Shown here: positions 10,218-19,790 of the stretch, one piece after another
Layout: the number at the start of each line of letters is the position of its first letter
How positions within the stretch are numbered: the stretch's first letter is position 1
NCBI RefSeq assembly: GCF_001976145.1
Contig: NZ_MOXD01000006.1
Span: 248,001 to 312,000, forward strand
DNA length: 64,000 nt
Source of the DNA: Serratia oryzae
GTDB lineage: Bacteria; Pseudomonadota; Gammaproteobacteria; Enterobacterales; Enterobacteriaceae
Reading direction: 5' to 3'
The notes under the pieces: model-generated
The model's database searches: none
Seen by the model: the letters and a program-made list of their open reading frames with translations, nothing else
What the model was told of the DNA's origin: nothing
Translations under genes and position numbers: made by a program

Positions 10218-11507
10218 TCAGGCCGGTAAGCCCATCAGGAATTGACGCAGCTTGGCGAAATCAGCCGACATGTGATGCGACAGCAGCGGCAGATTGGCAC
10301 GCGCTGCCAGTGCTTCTGGCAACGGTAATTCCTGATCCAGAATCGCTTCAACGCTCTCTTTGAACTTGGCCGGATGTGCCGTGCCCAAGAACAGGCCGAA
10401 TTCCCCTTCTTTCAGTTGATCGCGCAGCGCACGGTAGGCGATCGCCGCGTGCGGTTCGGAAAGGTAGCCCAGCGCCGCCAGCGCTTTCATGGTGTCTTTG
10501 GTGGTTTCATCGCTCACCGCTGCGTGGCCCAACTCTTTAAGCTGCCAGATTTTGCGGCGGAACAGCTCTTCCACCCGTGGCCAGTTGTTAGGCTGGCTGA
10601 CGTCCATGGCATTGGACAGCGTCGCCACGGTCGCATGCGGCTGCCATTCGCCGTTGCTCAGGAAACGCGGCACGGTATCGTTGGCATTAGTGGCGGCAAT
10701 AAAGCGCTTCACCGGCAGCCCTAAGGACTTCGCCAACAGCCCGGCGGTCAGATCGCCAAAGTTGCCGCTTGGTACGGAAATCACCAGTTGGTTGCGGGCT
10801 TCCTGCGGCAGTTGTGCCACCGCTTCGAAGTAGTAACAGATCTGCGCCAACAGGCGGCTGATGTTGATCGAGTTAGCCGAGTTCAGATGTACTGCATCTT
10901 TCAGTTCCTGGTCGTCAAACGCCTGTTTGACCAACGCCTGGCAGGCATCGAAGTCGCCATCGATCGCCACGGTGTGAATATTCCCCCCCAGGGTACAGAA
11001 CAGTTTTTCCTGCAGCGGGCTGATCTTGCCCTGTGGATACAGGATCACCACCCGCACGTTTTTCAGCCCGTAGAAGGCATGAGCCACGGCGGCACCGGTA
11101 TCGCCAGAGGTGGCGGTCAGGATGGTGACCGGCTGATCGCCTGCCACTTCCGCCAGCATCTGCGCCATAAAACGGCCACCGAAGTCTTTAAACGCCAGCG
11201 TTGGGCCATGGAACAGTTCCAGACAAGCTACATCGCTCTCAACCGGTGCGACCGGCGCCGGGAAGGCAAAGGCGGCTTTGACACGCTGGTACAGCGCGGC
11301 TTCAGCGATCTCATCGCCGATAAAGGCTGACAGGATCTTGGTGCTGCGGGTGACGAAATCCATTTCCAGCAGGTGATCGATCTCGCCCAGTTCAAACTCG
11401 GGCAATTCTAGCGGGAAAAACAGCCCCTGCTGCTTACCCAATCCCTGTTTGATCGCCTGTGCGAAGCTGACCTGTTCATTATGGTCTTTAAGGTTGTACA
11501 GTTTCAT
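10218..11507 (-). CDS. thrC: threonine synthase
   Basis: PLP enzyme of 429 residues that converts O-phosphohomoserine to threonine, the last step of the pathway. The PLP-lysine segment is FHGPTLAFKDFGGRFMAQML (lysine about residue 107). TATSGDTGAAVAHAF and SVPSGNFGDLTAGLLAKSLG are phosphate- and cofactor-binding segments of type II PLP enzymes. Length is as in E. coli (428). It starts three bases after the thrB stop, so it is translationally coupled and last in thrLABC. The hairpins at 10159-10211 follow it. Confidence 0.98.
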   Translation of the reverse strand: MKLYNLKDHNEQVSFAQAIKQGLGKQQGLFFPLELPEFELGEIDHLLEMDFVTRSTKILSAFIGDEIAEAALYQRVKAAFAFPAPVAPVESDVACLELFHGPTLAFKDFGGRFMAQMLAEVAGDQPVTILTATSGDTGAAVAHAFYGLKNVRVVILYPQGKISPLQEKLFCTLGGNIHTVAIDGDFDACQALVKQAFDDQELKDAVHLNSANSINISRLLAQICYYFEAVAQLPQEARNQLVISVPSGNFGDLTAGLLAKSLGLPVKRFIAATNANDTVPRFLSNGEWQPHATVATLSNAMDVSQPNNWPRVEELFRRKIWQLKELGHAAVSDETTKDTMKALAALGYLSEPHAAIAYRALRDQLKEGEFGLFLGTAHPAKFKESVEAILDQELPLPEALAARANLPLLSHHMSADFAKLRQFLMGLPA

Positions 11508-11510
11508 GCG

Positions 11511-12440
11511 TTATCCCAATAGTCGTGCGCCAGTGGTATCCAAGCGGCAAATATGAACAAAACCTTCATCGTTTTGCAGATAGTGATTAGTCAGCCAATC
11601 GGCCATGCGTTGTGCAGTCGCGCCGTCGTCACAGATCGCAAACAGCGTTGGGCCGGAACCGGAAATGCCGCAGGCCAGCGCGCCGAGTTCCTGCGAGGCT
11701 TTGCGCGCTTCGGCAAAGCCCGGCAGCAGGCGGGTACGGTAAGGTTCAGCAATCACATCCTGCATCAGCTTGGCGGCCAAGCGCGGTTGCTGCGTGTGGC
11801 ACGCGTGAATAAAGCCCGCCAGATAGCGACCATGGCTGATACAGTCCTGACGGCGATACTGCGCAGGCAGAATGGCACGCGCTTCTGCGGTCGAGACTTT
11901 GATACCGGGGTAAGCCATCACCCACAGCCACTCTTTGAAGCAGGGCACTTCCTGACAGATATTGCCCTCTTCTTCCAGCATCAGTTGCAAACCGCCGAGA
12001 TAGCACGGAGCAACGTTGTCATAATGCACGCTGCCGGAAATGCGCCCTTCCAACTCGCCCATCAGCGCCAGCAGTTGCATGTTATTCAACGGGCGCTGGC
12101 AAAACTCGTTCATCGCCATCAGGCCAGCCACTACCGAACAGGCGCTGGAACCCAGCCCTGAACCGATCGGCATATTCTTCTCCAGCCGCATCGCCACCGG
12201 AACCTCGCGGCCGATTTCCTGGCAGAAACGCTCCCAGCACTGGTAGACGATGTTCTCTTGCGGATCCGCAGGCAGCTTACTGACAAAGCGCCCGGCATTT
12301 TCCAGGCTGAAGCGAGAGGCCGCCTCTACGCTGACGCAGTCGCCCAGCAATGAACCGTCGATAGGGGAAACCGCCGCCCCCAGCACGTCGAACCCGACGC
12401 TGACGTTACCAATTGAGGCCGGTGCATACACCTTAACCAT
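11511..12440 (-). CDS. thrB: homoserine kinase
   Basis: GHMP-family kinase of 309 residues that phosphorylates homoserine on its hydroxyl group. It starts [21 protein letters not shown] and carries the ATP-binding GHMP motif [17 protein letters not shown] at about residues 88-104. I choose the ATG ending at 12440. It has GGAG (inside the end of thrA) seven bases upstream and gives the family length (E. coli 310). A longer frame to 12485 lies inside thrA and is not supported. The thrA stop and thrB start are one base apart, indicating coupled translation. Confidence 0.97.
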   Translation of the reverse strand: MVKVYAPASIGNVSVGFDVLGAAVSPIDGSLLGDCVSVEAASRFSLENAGRFVSKLPADPQENIVYQCWERFCQEIGREVPVAMRLEKNMPIGSGLGSSACSVVAGLMAMNEFCQRPLNNMQLLALMGELEGRISGSVHYDNVAPCYLGGLQLMLEEEGNICQEVPCFKEWLWVMAYPGIKVSTAEARAILPAQYRRQDCISHGRYLAGFIHACHTQQPRLAAKLMQDVIAEPYRTRLLPGFAEARKASQELGALACGISGSGPTLFAICDDGATAQRMADWLTNHYLQNDEGFVHICRLDTTGARLLG

Positions 12441-12441
12441 A

Positions 12442-14901
12442 TTAAACTCCCAACTTCCATGACAGTGTGCGCAACAGATCGGCAAATACCCCTGCCGCCG
12501 TCACATCATTACCTGCGCCATAACCACGCAGCACCAGCGGCAATGGTTGATAATAACGGCTGTAGAAGGCCAGGGCATTCTCACCGTTCTTCACTTTATA
12601 CAACGGATCGTTGTCATCTACCGCATCAATACGCACCTGGCAACGCCCCTCTTCGATCGCCCCCACGTAGCGCAATACTTTACCTTGCTCAGCGGCATCG
12701 GCCACGCGACGGCCGAATTCGGCGTCCAACTCAGGCAGGCGAGCCAGGAAGCTCTCTACGTCCCCCGACGCGTCAAAGGACGCAGGCAGCACCGACTCAA
12801 CCTCAATATCGCTCAGCTCAAGCGCATAACCCGCTTCACGTGCCAGAATCAGCAGCTTACGTGCCACATCCATACCGGAGAGATCGTCACGCGGATCGGG
12901 CTCGGTGTAACCATTCGCCTTGGCCTTCAGGGTGGCGGCCGACAGCGACATGCCTTCATCCAGCTTGCCAAAGATAAACGACAGTGAGCCCGACAGGATA
13001 CCGGAGAAACGCGTCAGTTCATCACCCGCGTTAAGCAGATTCTGCAGGTTTTCGATCACCGGCAGGCCTGCACCCACGTTGGTATCGTACAGGAACTTGC
13101 GGCGTGAACCCGCAGCCGCGCTGCGCAAGCGCTGGTAATAGTTCATTGACGAGGTATTGGCCTTCTTGTTTGGCGTCACCACGTGGAAACCATCGGCGAG
13201 GAAATCAGCATACTGATCGGCCACCGCCTGGCTGGAAGTACAGTCGACGATCACCGGGTTCAGCAGGTGGTACTCCTTCACCAAGCGGATCAGGCGCCCA
13301 AGGTTGAACGGCTCCTGCGCACTGCCCAGCTCATCGCGCCAGCTTTCCAGCGAAATGCCGTGCACGTTGGTCAGCATAGCGCGCGAGTTGGCGATACCAC
13401 AGACGCGCAGATCGATGTGCTTTTGCTTCAGCCAGGGTTGCTGGCGATAAATCTGTTCGATCAATGCCCCGCCCACGCCGCCCACGCCAATCACAAACAC
13501 TTCAATCACCTGATCGGTGTTGAACAGCATCTGGTGGCTGACGCGCACGCCGGTTGTTGCGGAATCATTATCGACCACCACGGAGATAGAACGTTCAGAA
13601 GACCCCTGGGCAATAGCAACGATGTTGATGTTGGCACGCGCCAAGGCCGAGAAGAAGCGCGCAGAGATACCGCGCAAGGTACGCATACCGTCACCCACCA
13701 CCGAGATGATCGCCAGGCGCTCCATCACGTCCAGCGGTTCCAGCACGCCGTCTTTCAGTTCCAGATAGAACTCTTCTTCCAGAGCACGGCGCGCACGCTG
13801 CAGCTCGCTCTGTGGCACACAGAAGCTGATGCTGTATTCGGAAGAGGATTGCGTAATCAGCACCACGGAGATCCGCGCCCGCGACATCACGGCAAACACT
13901 CGCGCCGCCATGCCCACCATCCCTTTCATGCCCGGGCCGGAAACGTTGATCATCGCCATATTGTTCAGGTTGGTGATGCCCTTCACTGGCATCTCGTCGT
14001 CCACGCTTTGACCACCGATCAGAGTGCCGGGAGCTTGTGGGTTGGCGGTGTTTTTAATCAGGCAGGGAATTTGGAACTGGGCAATCGGAGTGATGGTACG
14101 CGGGTGAAGCACTTTGGCGCCGAAGTAAGAAAGCTCCATCGCTTCCTGGTACGACATCGATTTCAGCAATCTGGCGTCGGGCACCGTACGCGGATCGCAG
14201 GTATAAACGCCGTCGACATCGGTCCAGATCTCACAACAGTCCGCACGCAGGCAAGCGGCCAGCACGGCAGCGGAATAATCAGAACCATTACGCCCCAGTA
14301 CCACCAATTCGCCCTTGTCGTTACCGGCGGTAAAACCGGCCATCAGCACGATGTGGTCCGCTGGAATAGCGGCAGCGGCAATACGCTTCGTGGATTCGGC
14401 AATATCGACGGTAGATTCCAGATAGTGGCCTTGCGCGAGCAGTTTTTCCACCGGGTTAATCACGGTGACCGGATACCCTCTGGCTTTGAATACCCCCTCC
14501 ATCATAGCGATGGAAAGCTTTTCGCCACGGCAGATGATGGCAGCATTCACGCTATCCGGGCACTGCCCGAGCAGCGCCACGCCGTGCAGCACCTGTTTCA
14601 ACTGTGCGAATTCCTGATCGACCAGCGCTTTCAGGCGATCGTACTCAAAACCCGGTAATGCCTTGGCCAAACCGCTCAACAACTCGGCAAAAATGCGCTC
14701 GGCATCGCTCATCGTGGGCTGAATATCCTGCCCGGCTACCGTTTTTTCTATCATCGCCACCAAGTGATTGGTGATCTTGGCGGGTGCGGACAATACCGTG
14801 GCTACCTGCCCTTGACGCGCGTTATTCTCCACGATATCGGCAACGCGCAGAAAGCGTTCCGCGTTTGCTACCGAGGTCCCACCAAATTTCAGTACTCGCA
14901 T
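12442..14901 (-). CDS. thrA: bifunctional aspartokinase I / homoserine dehydrogenase I
   Basis: Fused enzyme of 819 residues that catalyses the first and third steps from aspartate to threonine. The aspartokinase domain begins [17 protein letters not shown] and has [15 protein letters not shown]. Two ACT-type regulatory repeats occupy about residues 320-460 and confer threonine feedback in the family. The homoserine dehydrogenase half starts at [16 protein letters not shown] (about residue 472) and includes the substrate segment [19 protein letters not shown]. Length matches E. coli ThrA (820). The ATG at 14901 has AGGAG upstream. It is first of the structural genes, behind the thrL attenuator. 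Confidence 0.98.
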   Translation of the reverse strand: MRVLKFGGTSVANAERFLRVADIVENNARQGQVATVLSAPAKITNHLVAMIEKTVAGQDIQPTMSDAERIFAELLSGLAKALPGFEYDRLKALVDQEFAQLKQVLHGVALLGQCPDSVNAAIICRGEKLSIAMMEGVFKARGYPVTVINPVEKLLAQGHYLESTVDIAESTKRIAAAAIPADHIVLMAGFTAGNDKGELVVLGRNGSDYSAAVLAACLRADCCEIWTDVDGVYTCDPRTVPDARLLKSMSYQEAMELSYFGAKVLHPRTITPIAQFQIPCLIKNTANPQAPGTLIGGQSVDDEMPVKGITNLNNMAMINVSGPGMKGMVGMAARVFAVMSRARISVVLITQSSSEYSISFCVPQSELQRARRALEEEFYLELKDGVLEPLDVMERLAIISVVGDGMRTLRGISARFFSALARANINIVAIAQGSSERSISVVVDNDSATTGVRVSHQMLFNTDQVIEVFVIGVGGVGGALIEQIYRQQPWLKQKHIDLRVCGIANSRAMLTNVHGISLESWRDELGSAQEPFNLGRLIRLVKEYHLLNPVIVDCTSSQAVADQYADFLADGFHVVTPNKKANTSSMNYYQRLRSAAAGSRRKFLYDTNVGAGLPVIENLQNLLNAGDELTRFSGILSGSLSFIFGKLDEGMSLSAATLKAKANGYTEPDPRDDLSGMDVARKLLILAREAGYALELSDIEVESVLPASFDASGDVESFLARLPELDAEFGRRVADAAEQGKVLRYVGAIEEGRCQVRIDAVDDNDPLYKVKNGENALAFYSRYYQPLPLVLRGYGAGNDVTAAGVFADLLRTLSWKLGV

Positions 14902-14928
14902 TTCTGTTTATCTCCTGAATTTATGACG

Positions 14929-14965
14929 AAAAAAAAGCCCGCACTGGTTAGGTGCGGGCTTTTTT
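14929..14965 (-). terminator. thr operon attenuator
   Basis: Nine-base perfect stem AGCCCGCAC / GTGCGGGCT with a seven-base loop, followed on the minus strand by seven T. It lies between thrL and thrA, where the E. coli thr attenuator lies. Stalling on threonine and isoleucine codons in thrL should prevent it from forming. Confidence 0.93.
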
Positions 14966-14984
14966 CTTCTCTTTCCTGTGCGCG

Positions 14985-15053
14985 TCAGCCCGCCCCGTTA
15001 CCTGTGGTATCGGTGGTGGTAATAATTGTGGTATTCAGGCTGATGGTTCGCAT
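14985..15053 (-). CDS. thrL: thr operon leader peptide
   Basis: A 22-residue frame, MRTISLNTTIITTTDTTGNG followed by AG. It has eight threonine and three isoleucine codons, and like the E. coli leader it ends in TTGNGAG. It stands just upstream of the attenuator hairpin and below a thr-type promoter. Ribosome stalling at these codons when Thr- or Ile-tRNA is scarce lets RNA polymerase read into thrABC. An in-frame upstream ATG six codons earlier (15071) would give a 28-residue version. The E. coli comparison favours the shorter form, although its ribosome site is weak. Confidence 0.93.
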   Translation of the reverse strand: MRTISLNTTIITTTDTTGNGAG

Positions 15054-15091
15054 TTGGTCTGTCTGTCTCATTAGAATCTTGTCACCTCTAT

Positions 15092-15120
15092 TGGTTAAAG
15101 CAATCGCTTTCCCAAGTCAA
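15092..15120 (-). promoter_or_regulatory. thr operon promoter
   Basis: On the minus strand TTGACT (15120-15115), 17 bases, then TAACCA (15097-15092). The E. coli thr promoter has the same TTGACT and the same TTTAACCAATA around its -10 element. Confidence 0.8.
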
Positions 15121-15264
15121 ATTATTTCTTCAAACCGCTCACTTAATGAGCAATTAGGAGTCTGCGCAATGAAACAGACCAAAACCAAAATTGCAGAATA
15201 AAAAATCAATAAAAAGCCTAATTCACAGTGGATTAAACTAGATTATCAAAAAATAACCTTAACA

Positions 15265-15951
15265 TCACTTCATCAATTTTTTTTCGATGTCATGCAGCAG
15301 CGTATGCAACATCACGAGATCGCGCTGTTGTAAGACTCCCAGCCGTTGATGGAGCCAATCGCGCAATTTTTGGTCATCGCTAACCTCCAGAGTGTTCAAC
15401 AGCCGATCGGTGCGCTGACGCAACGCCTTCAATTGCCCAGCATCGGCGGCAGGTTCCCTCGGCGGGCCAATCTGCATCAATTGCGCAAGCTGATAGCAAT
15501 ACACCATCACCGCCTGACCAAGATTAAGCGAAGGGTAGTCAGCAATCATCGGCACGCCGGTCAGTAAGTCCGCCAGTTCCAGCTCTTCATTGGTCAGGCC
15601 AGAATCTTCGCGACCAAACACCAACGCCGCCTGCTGCACCCACTGTTGGCGCTCTAGCAATTGCCCAGTCAGTTGCTGCGGCGTGCAGTAATAATGAAAA
15701 CGAGCGCGGCTGCGGGCAGTGGTGGCCACGGTAAAATCCACATCGGCCAACGCCTGTTGCAAGGAAGGGAACGTCTGTACCGCATCCAGAATGTCACCCG
15801 CGCCATGTGCCACCCAACGCGCAGCAGGCTGCAGATGAGCCTCGCTGTCGACAATACGCAACGAGCTGAAGCCCATGGTTTTCATCGCACGCGCTGCTGC
15901 GCCCACATTTTCCGGCCGCGCCGGAGCCACTAACACGATATGAAACTGCAT
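15265..15951 (-). CDS. yjtD: SpoU/TrmH-family RNA 2'-O-methyltransferase YjtD (LasT)
   Basis: Cytoplasmic protein of 228 residues with the SPOUT fold, expected to methylate ribose in tRNA or rRNA. Motif 1 is ENVGAAARAMKTMGF. Motif 2 is ALVFGREDSGLTNEEL and motif 3 YPSLNLGQAVMVYCYQL, which form the knotted AdoMet site. It resembles TrmJ, but its place next to thrL matches E. coli yjtD (also called lasT). Two adjacent ATG codons are possible (15954 and 15951). The second has better spacing from GGAG. The RNA target is not established from the sequence. Confidence 0.9.
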   Translation of the reverse strand: MQFHIVLVAPARPENVGAAARAMKTMGFSSLRIVDSEAHLQPAARWVAHGAGDILDAVQTFPSLQQALADVDFTVATTARSRARFHYYCTPQQLTGQLLERQQWVQQAALVFGREDSGLTNEELELADLLTGVPMIADYPSLNLGQAVMVYCYQLAQLMQIGPPREPAADAGQLKALRQRTDRLLNTLEVSDDQKLRDWLHQRLGVLQQRDLVMLHTLLHDIEKKLMK

Positions 15952-16336
15952 CATTACTCCAGCAAAAAGTAAAAATAGTTCTTTGACTGTTGGGGGCAGC
16001 CTGATTATATTTACAAATGGTTAACATGACTCATTACCCCCAAAAATAGGGATAAACAGCACTTTGGTTACATAAATCAAATGAAAGCTTAATATCTACA
16101 AGATTACATTTAATTTATTTATTAATCATGCAATTAACAATTTCACCCTACCAGTTAATCAGCGATTGTAACGCATCACGGTGGACAATGCTGAATCGTT
16201 CACAGAATTTGTTAATCTATGGCTTAAGCTTGCATTTCTGTAAGTGTTTTTCACAAATCTGTTAACGTGCTAGAATTGAATTTGATATATGTCAACAAAG
16301 CGTAGTTTTGTTGGGTGATGAATTCGGTACGCGCTG
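15952..16336. other. AT-rich upstream region of arcA
   Basis: Between yjtD and the yjjY-like frame I see no further gene. The section from 16060 to 16270 is strongly AT-rich and probably holds arcA promoters. An FNR-type box lies at 16282-16295. Confidence 0.5.
16282..16295 (+). promoter_or_regulatory. candidate FNR box of the arcA promoter
   Basis: TTGATATATGTCAA matches the FNR consensus TTGAT-N4-ATCAA at nine of ten defined positions. A TATATT -10-like element lies at 16338-16343. A start near 16350 would put the box centre at -61.5, a class I activator position. FNR activation of arcA through a distal promoter is known in E. coli. The assignment here is inference from sequence and position. 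Confidence 0.55.
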
Positions 16337-16519
16337 TTATATTGCTGTTAATAGGGTTAGGATATGCGCCGTTTTGGCATCATTTGGGGATGCTGGTAAT
16401 AGCGTCTCCTCCAAGCTAGCGATCTTGTTGACATTGATGGAAAGTGCATCAAGAACGAGTTTACGTACTTTAGTCGTTTGATCATTAGAGGGAACGTGAG
16501 CGGTATCTCTGCCCTCCAC
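16337..16519 (-). CDS. yjjY: YjjY-like small protein (start uncertain)
   Basis: A frame of up to 60 codons, antisense to the arcA leader. Its last 45 residues (TKVRKLVLDALSINVNKIAS and onward to AKTAHILTLLTAI) closely match my recollection of E. coli YjjY, a 46-residue protein of unknown function encoded at the same place between arcA and yjtD. No ATG lies in frame. The only in-frame start is a GTG at 16519, which adds about 14 residues and has no ribosome site. At the E. coli start position the codon here is ACG. It may therefore be non-coding sequence conserved for another reason, such as the arcA 5' leader. No domain is recognisable. Confidence 0.5.
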   Translation of the reverse strand: MEGRDTAHVPSNDQTTKVRKLVLDALSINVNKIASLEETLLPASPNDAKTAHILTLLTAI

Positions 16520-16582
16520 GAAGAATACAAAGACTTCTGTACTTCCTATTTTCTATTTTGTTGGCAATTTTAGGTAGCAAAT

Positions 16583-17299
16583 ATGCAGACCCCGCACATT
16601 CTGATTGTCGAAGACGAGTTAGTCACTCGTAACACCCTGAAGAGCATTTTCGAGGCGGAAGGCTACATTGTTCATGAAGCCAATGACGGTGCAGAAATGC
16701 ACAACATCCTGTCTGAAAATGATATCAACCTGGTTATCATGGATATCAACCTGCCGGGCAAAAACGGTTTACTGTTGGCACGCGAACTGCGTGAGCAAGC
16801 CAGCGTGGCGTTGATGTTCCTGACAGGCCGTGATAACGAAGTGGATAAAATCCTTGGCCTGGAAATTGGTGCCGATGATTACATCACTAAACCCTTCAAT
16901 CCGCGCGAGCTGACTATCCGTGCGCGCAACCTGCTGTCACGCACCATGAATCTGGGTAGCGTCGGCGAAGAGCGCAAGCTGGTTGAAAGCTACAAATTTA
17001 ATGGTTGGGAACTGGACATCAACAGCCGTTCTCTGATCAGCCCGGCAGGCGAGCAGTACAAACTGCCGCGCAGCGAATTCCGCGCCATGCTGCACTTCTG
17101 TGAGAACCCGGGCAAGATCCAGTCCCGCGGTGAATTGCTTAAGAAGATGACCGGCCGCGAGCTGAAACCGCACGATCGCACCGTCGACGTCACGATCCGC
17201 CGCATTCGTAAGCACTTTGAATCCACGCCGGATACGCCGGAAATCATTGCTACCATCCATGGTGAAGGTTATCGCTTCTGCGGCGATCTGGAAGAATAA
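16583..17299 (+). CDS. arcA: two-component response regulator ArcA
   Basis: OmpR-family regulator of 238 residues. It is phosphorylated by ArcB under oxygen limitation and represses aerobic respiration genes. The receiver domain (2-120) has the acidic pair E10-D11 and the phospho-acceptor D54 in [12 protein letters not shown]. The KPF motif lies in [13 protein letters not shown]. The C-terminal winged helix (about 135-232) includes [15 protein letters not shown] and [16 protein letters not shown]. Length equals E. coli ArcA. The ATG at 16583 follows TAGGTAGCAAAT. It ends in a terminator that overlaps the end of convergent creA. Confidence 0.98.
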   Translation: MQTPHILIVEDELVTRNTLKSIFEAEGYIVHEANDGAEMHNILSENDINLVIMDINLPGKNGLLLARELREQASVALMFLTGRDNEVDKILGLEIGADDYITKPFNPRELTIRARNLLSRTMNLGSVGEERKLVESYKFNGWELDINSRSLISPAGEQYKLPRSEFRAMLHFCENPGKIQSRGELLKKMTGRELKPHDRTVDVTIRRIRKHFESTPDTPEIIATIHGEGYRFCGDLEE

Positions 17300-17319
17300 C
17301 TTCCGCAACGCTTTATCTA

Positions 17320-17352
17320 GGGGGGCCAGCATCATGCTGACCCCTTTTGTTT
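17320..17352 (+). terminator. terminator of arcA
   Basis: GGGG-CAGCAT / ATGCTG-CCCC imperfect stem followed by TTTTGTTTTATTT, starting about 20 bases after the arcA stop and reaching the creA stop codon. Confidence 0.75.
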
Positions 17353-17831
17353 TATTTGGCCTCACCCCAAGGGATGATTGGTACCGCGCTCAAGGCATTC
17401 TTCGGTGAACCGTCAATCACTTTATCCGAATAGGTCAAATAGACCAGCGCATTACGTTTAGCATCATAAAAACGCACTACCTGCAGCTTTTTGAACACCA
17501 GCGACGTCCGCTTCTGGAACACCACGGTGCCTTCTGACTTACCGTTTTTAATCTTGTCATTCAGCACGATAGGGCCAACCTGCTGGCAGGAAATCGCCGC
17601 ATCCGAGGTATCTTCCGCCAGCCCAAGACCGCCTTTCAGCCCGCCGGTTTTTGCACGGCTGATATAACAGGTTACATTTTTAACATCCGGATCATCGAAC
17701 GCTTCAATCACAATTTTATGGTCTGGACCAAACAGTTTAAATACCGTATCCACTGAACCAACCAGCTCCGCCTGCGCACCGTTGATCGTTGCACAAACGA
17801 GGCCAAACAAAAATATCCATCCTTTTTTCAT
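17352..17831 (-). CDS. creA: CreA family protein (exported, function unclear)
   Basis: Protein of 159 residues with a signal peptide of about 21 residues ([21 protein letters not shown]), so probably periplasmic. The mature part begins [20 protein letters not shown] and carries [10 protein letters not shown] and [13 protein letters not shown], conserved in CreA/DUF1131-type proteins. Two cysteines (in VTCYI and ISCQQ) could form a disulphide. Its biochemical role is not established. In E. coli it heads creABCD. Here the CreBC two-component system and creD are absent and creA stands between arcA and rob. GGAG precedes the ATG at 17831. Confidence 0.9.
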   Translation of the reverse strand: MKKGWIFLFGLVCATINGAQAELVGSVDTVFKLFGPDHKIVIEAFDDPDVKNVTCYISRAKTGGLKGGLGLAEDTSDAAISCQQVGPIVLNDKIKNGKSEGTVVFQKRTSLVFKKLQVVRFYDAKRNALVYLTYSDKVIDGSPKNALSAVPIIPWGEAK

Positions 17832-18174
17832 TTACTTAACTCCAAGAAAACTGCCTAAAGGAAAACGGTGCGGTAATTAAGAACGCTTATGTTTTAGATC
17901 ACAGAACAGAGATTTTCTCGACCCGAGCTGCCATTTTTAGCACAGCACGGGGGAAAAATCTTTGGGAGTCGCAGAAGAAAAAAATTGCTATTATGCGGGC
18001 ATCTTCATTTCTTTATGCTTGTTAGTGTGTGGCTCCCCCGGTTGTTGCCCGGCGCATAGAGAGGGACACGGTGTGTCATGCAACTGATTGATGGATAAAT
18101 CAGTTAGCATCAGGTACCAGCGTGATTAATGAAATCGTTCGGGTCCCGACCCTACAGCTCTACGAGGAAGATCT
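17832..18174. other. 343-base gap between divergent creA and rob
   Basis: No gene seen. It contains a hairpin, AACTGAT / ATCAGTT (18081-18105), in the presumed rob leader. The rob ribosome site GAGGAAG stands just before 18175. Promoters for creA and rob must lie here but are not clear to me. Confidence 0.45.
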
Positions 18175-19044
18175 ATGGATCAAGCCGGTATCATTCGTGA
18201 TCTGCTTAGCTGGCTGGAAAGCCATTTGGACCAACCTTTGTCATTGGACAACGTGGCAGCAAAAGCGGGCTACTCTAAATGGCATCTGCAACGGATGTTC
18301 AAAGATATCACCGGTAACGCCATCGGCGCTTACATTCGGGCCAGGAGATTATCCAAAGCCGCGGTCGCGTTACGCTTAACCAGCCGCCCGATTCTGGATA
18401 TTGCCTTACAATACCGCTTCGACTCGCAGCAAACCTTCACCCGCGCGTTCAAAAAACAGTTTACCCAAACACCCGCCTTGTATCGCCGTGCCGAAGACTG
18501 GAGCGCATCAGGCATCTGCCCACCGATACGCTTAGGAGCATTTACTCTGCCGCAGCCGGAGTTTGTCACCCTGTCAGAGCAGCACCTGATTGGCCTGACA
18601 CAGAGCTATTCCTGTACCTTGGAACAGATCTCCAACTTCCGCAACGAGCTGCGTGCACAATTCTGGCGGCAATATTTGGGAGAGGCAAAAACCCTGCCCC
18701 CGGTGCTGTACGGCCTGCACCATTCACGGCCAAGCCAGGAGCGGGACGACGAGCAGGAAGTGCTGTACACCACCGCGCTGGAGCCGCATCACGTGCCAGC
18801 CAACGTTCAGGAAGGCCAGCCGATAATACTGCAAGGCGGCGAATATGCCATGTTCTGCTATCAAGGGCCGAGTTCAGGCCTGCAAGATTTTATCCTGATG
18901 CTGTACGGTACCTGCCTGCCAGCGCTCAAACTGACGCGCCGCAAAGGGCATGACATTGAGCGTTTTTATCCGCAAGGTGACCGCAGGCCGCCTCAGGCAT
19001 CCACAGAGATCAGGTGCGATTACCTGATCCCGGTCCGGCGTTAA
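18175..19044 (+). CDS. rob: AraC/XylS-family transcriptional regulator Rob
   Basis: Regulator of 289 residues related to MarA and SoxS that activates multidrug-efflux and stress genes. The N-terminal double helix-turn-helix (about 8-105) contains AAKAGYSKWHLQRMFKDITG and DIALQYRFDSQQTFTRAFKK. The C-terminal GyrI-like effector-binding domain follows (about 120-285) and distinguishes Rob from MarA/SoxS. Length equals E. coli Rob. Strong GAGGAAG ribosome site. It overlaps the end of convergent gpmB by four bases. In E. coli, rob-creA-arcA and gpmB have the same relative arrangement. Confidence 0.96.
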   Translation: MDQAGIIRDLLSWLESHLDQPLSLDNVAAKAGYSKWHLQRMFKDITGNAIGAYIRARRLSKAAVALRLTSRPILDIALQYRFDSQQTFTRAFKKQFTQTPALYRRAEDWSASGICPPIRLGAFTLPQPEFVTLSEQHLIGLTQSYSCTLEQISNFRNELRAQFWRQYLGEAKTLPPVLYGLHHSRPSQERDDEQEVLYTTALEPHHVPANVQEGQPIILQGGEYAMFCYQGPSSGLQDFILMLYGTCLPALKLTRRKGHDIERFYPQGDRRPPQASTEIRCDYLIPVRR

Positions 19045-19688
19045 CGCTGCAGTTCGTCTAACGCGGGCATGTCCAGGTGCGAAACATCGCCCGCGGTTTC
19101 CACGATCCAGCCAGAGGCCAGCCACTGGCTTTGCTGATAATCAACCCGTGATAGCGAACAGTTACGCAGGCGCAGGCGGCGCTCCGCATACGCCGGCAGC
19201 CCCAGCACCGTGCTAATCAGGCAGCCCAGGGCGATACCGTGGCTGACGATCAGCGGCTTGCTGCCCTGCGGCAACGTCAGGCAGTTTTCCAGCGCGGCAC
19301 GCACGCGTTCACCCAACTCCACCATAGATTCACCTTGAGGGATACGGGCGTCGGCAGTACCATCGACCATCTGCTTACGCCACTGCTCTTCCTGCGGTGT
19401 CAGGCTGTCGATAAAGCGTTCCTCCAGAACGCCCATGTGCAGTTCACGCAGCCGCGCGTCGTTAATCACGTCACAACCACACGCCTCTGCAATAATTTGC
19501 GCAGTGCGACGGGTGCGGCCCAGATCGCTGGTAATCACGTGCGTAATGCCTTCAAGACGCATGCGCTTGGCAACCTGTCGTGCCTGATATTCGCCTTTAG
19601 CGGTTAACGGGCTGTCGGACTGGCCTTGAATACGACGGGCCGCGTTCCATTCCGTTTCGCCGTGGCGAACAAGGTATACCTGTAACAT
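19041..19688 (-). CDS. gpmB: histidine phosphatase family protein GpmB (YtjC)
   Basis: Protein of 215 residues of the phosphoglycerate-mutase-like phosphatase superfamily. The catalytic motif LVRHGETEWN places the phosphorylated histidine at residue 9. The second histidine is in LIVSHGIALG (about 150). E. coli GpmB/YtjC is called a probable phosphoglycerate mutase, but its activity seems to be that of a broad phosphatase, so the substrate is uncertain. It is encoded tail-to-tail with rob and divergent from yjjX, as in E. coli. Confidence 0.9.
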   Translation of the reverse strand: MLQVYLVRHGETEWNAARRIQGQSDSPLTAKGEYQARQVAKRMRLEGITHVITSDLGRTRRTAQIIAEACGCDVINDARLRELHMGVLEERFIDSLTPQEEQWRKQMVDGTADARIPQGESMVELGERVRAALENCLTLPQGSKPLIVSHGIALGCLISTVLGLPAYAERRLRLRNCSLSRVDYQQSQWLASGWIVETAGDVSHLDMPALDELQR

Positions 19689-19790
19689 GTTTGTTTTCCG
19701 TTATACTGCGTGAAACTTGAGTTTATCTGCGCCCGGCGGCCACTGATACCAACGCTTGGCGTATTGTGACAGAAGGATATTAAACCCGTT

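Noticed and set aside
13183-14658. 491-codon frame antisense to thrA
   Set aside because: It is a shadow of thrA codon bias and has a His/Gln-rich composition with no recognisable domain.
15169-15201. Ten-codon frame MKQTKTKIAE with AGGAG upstream, between thrL and yjtD
   Set aside because: Too short to judge, with no promoter, terminator or known counterpart at this place.
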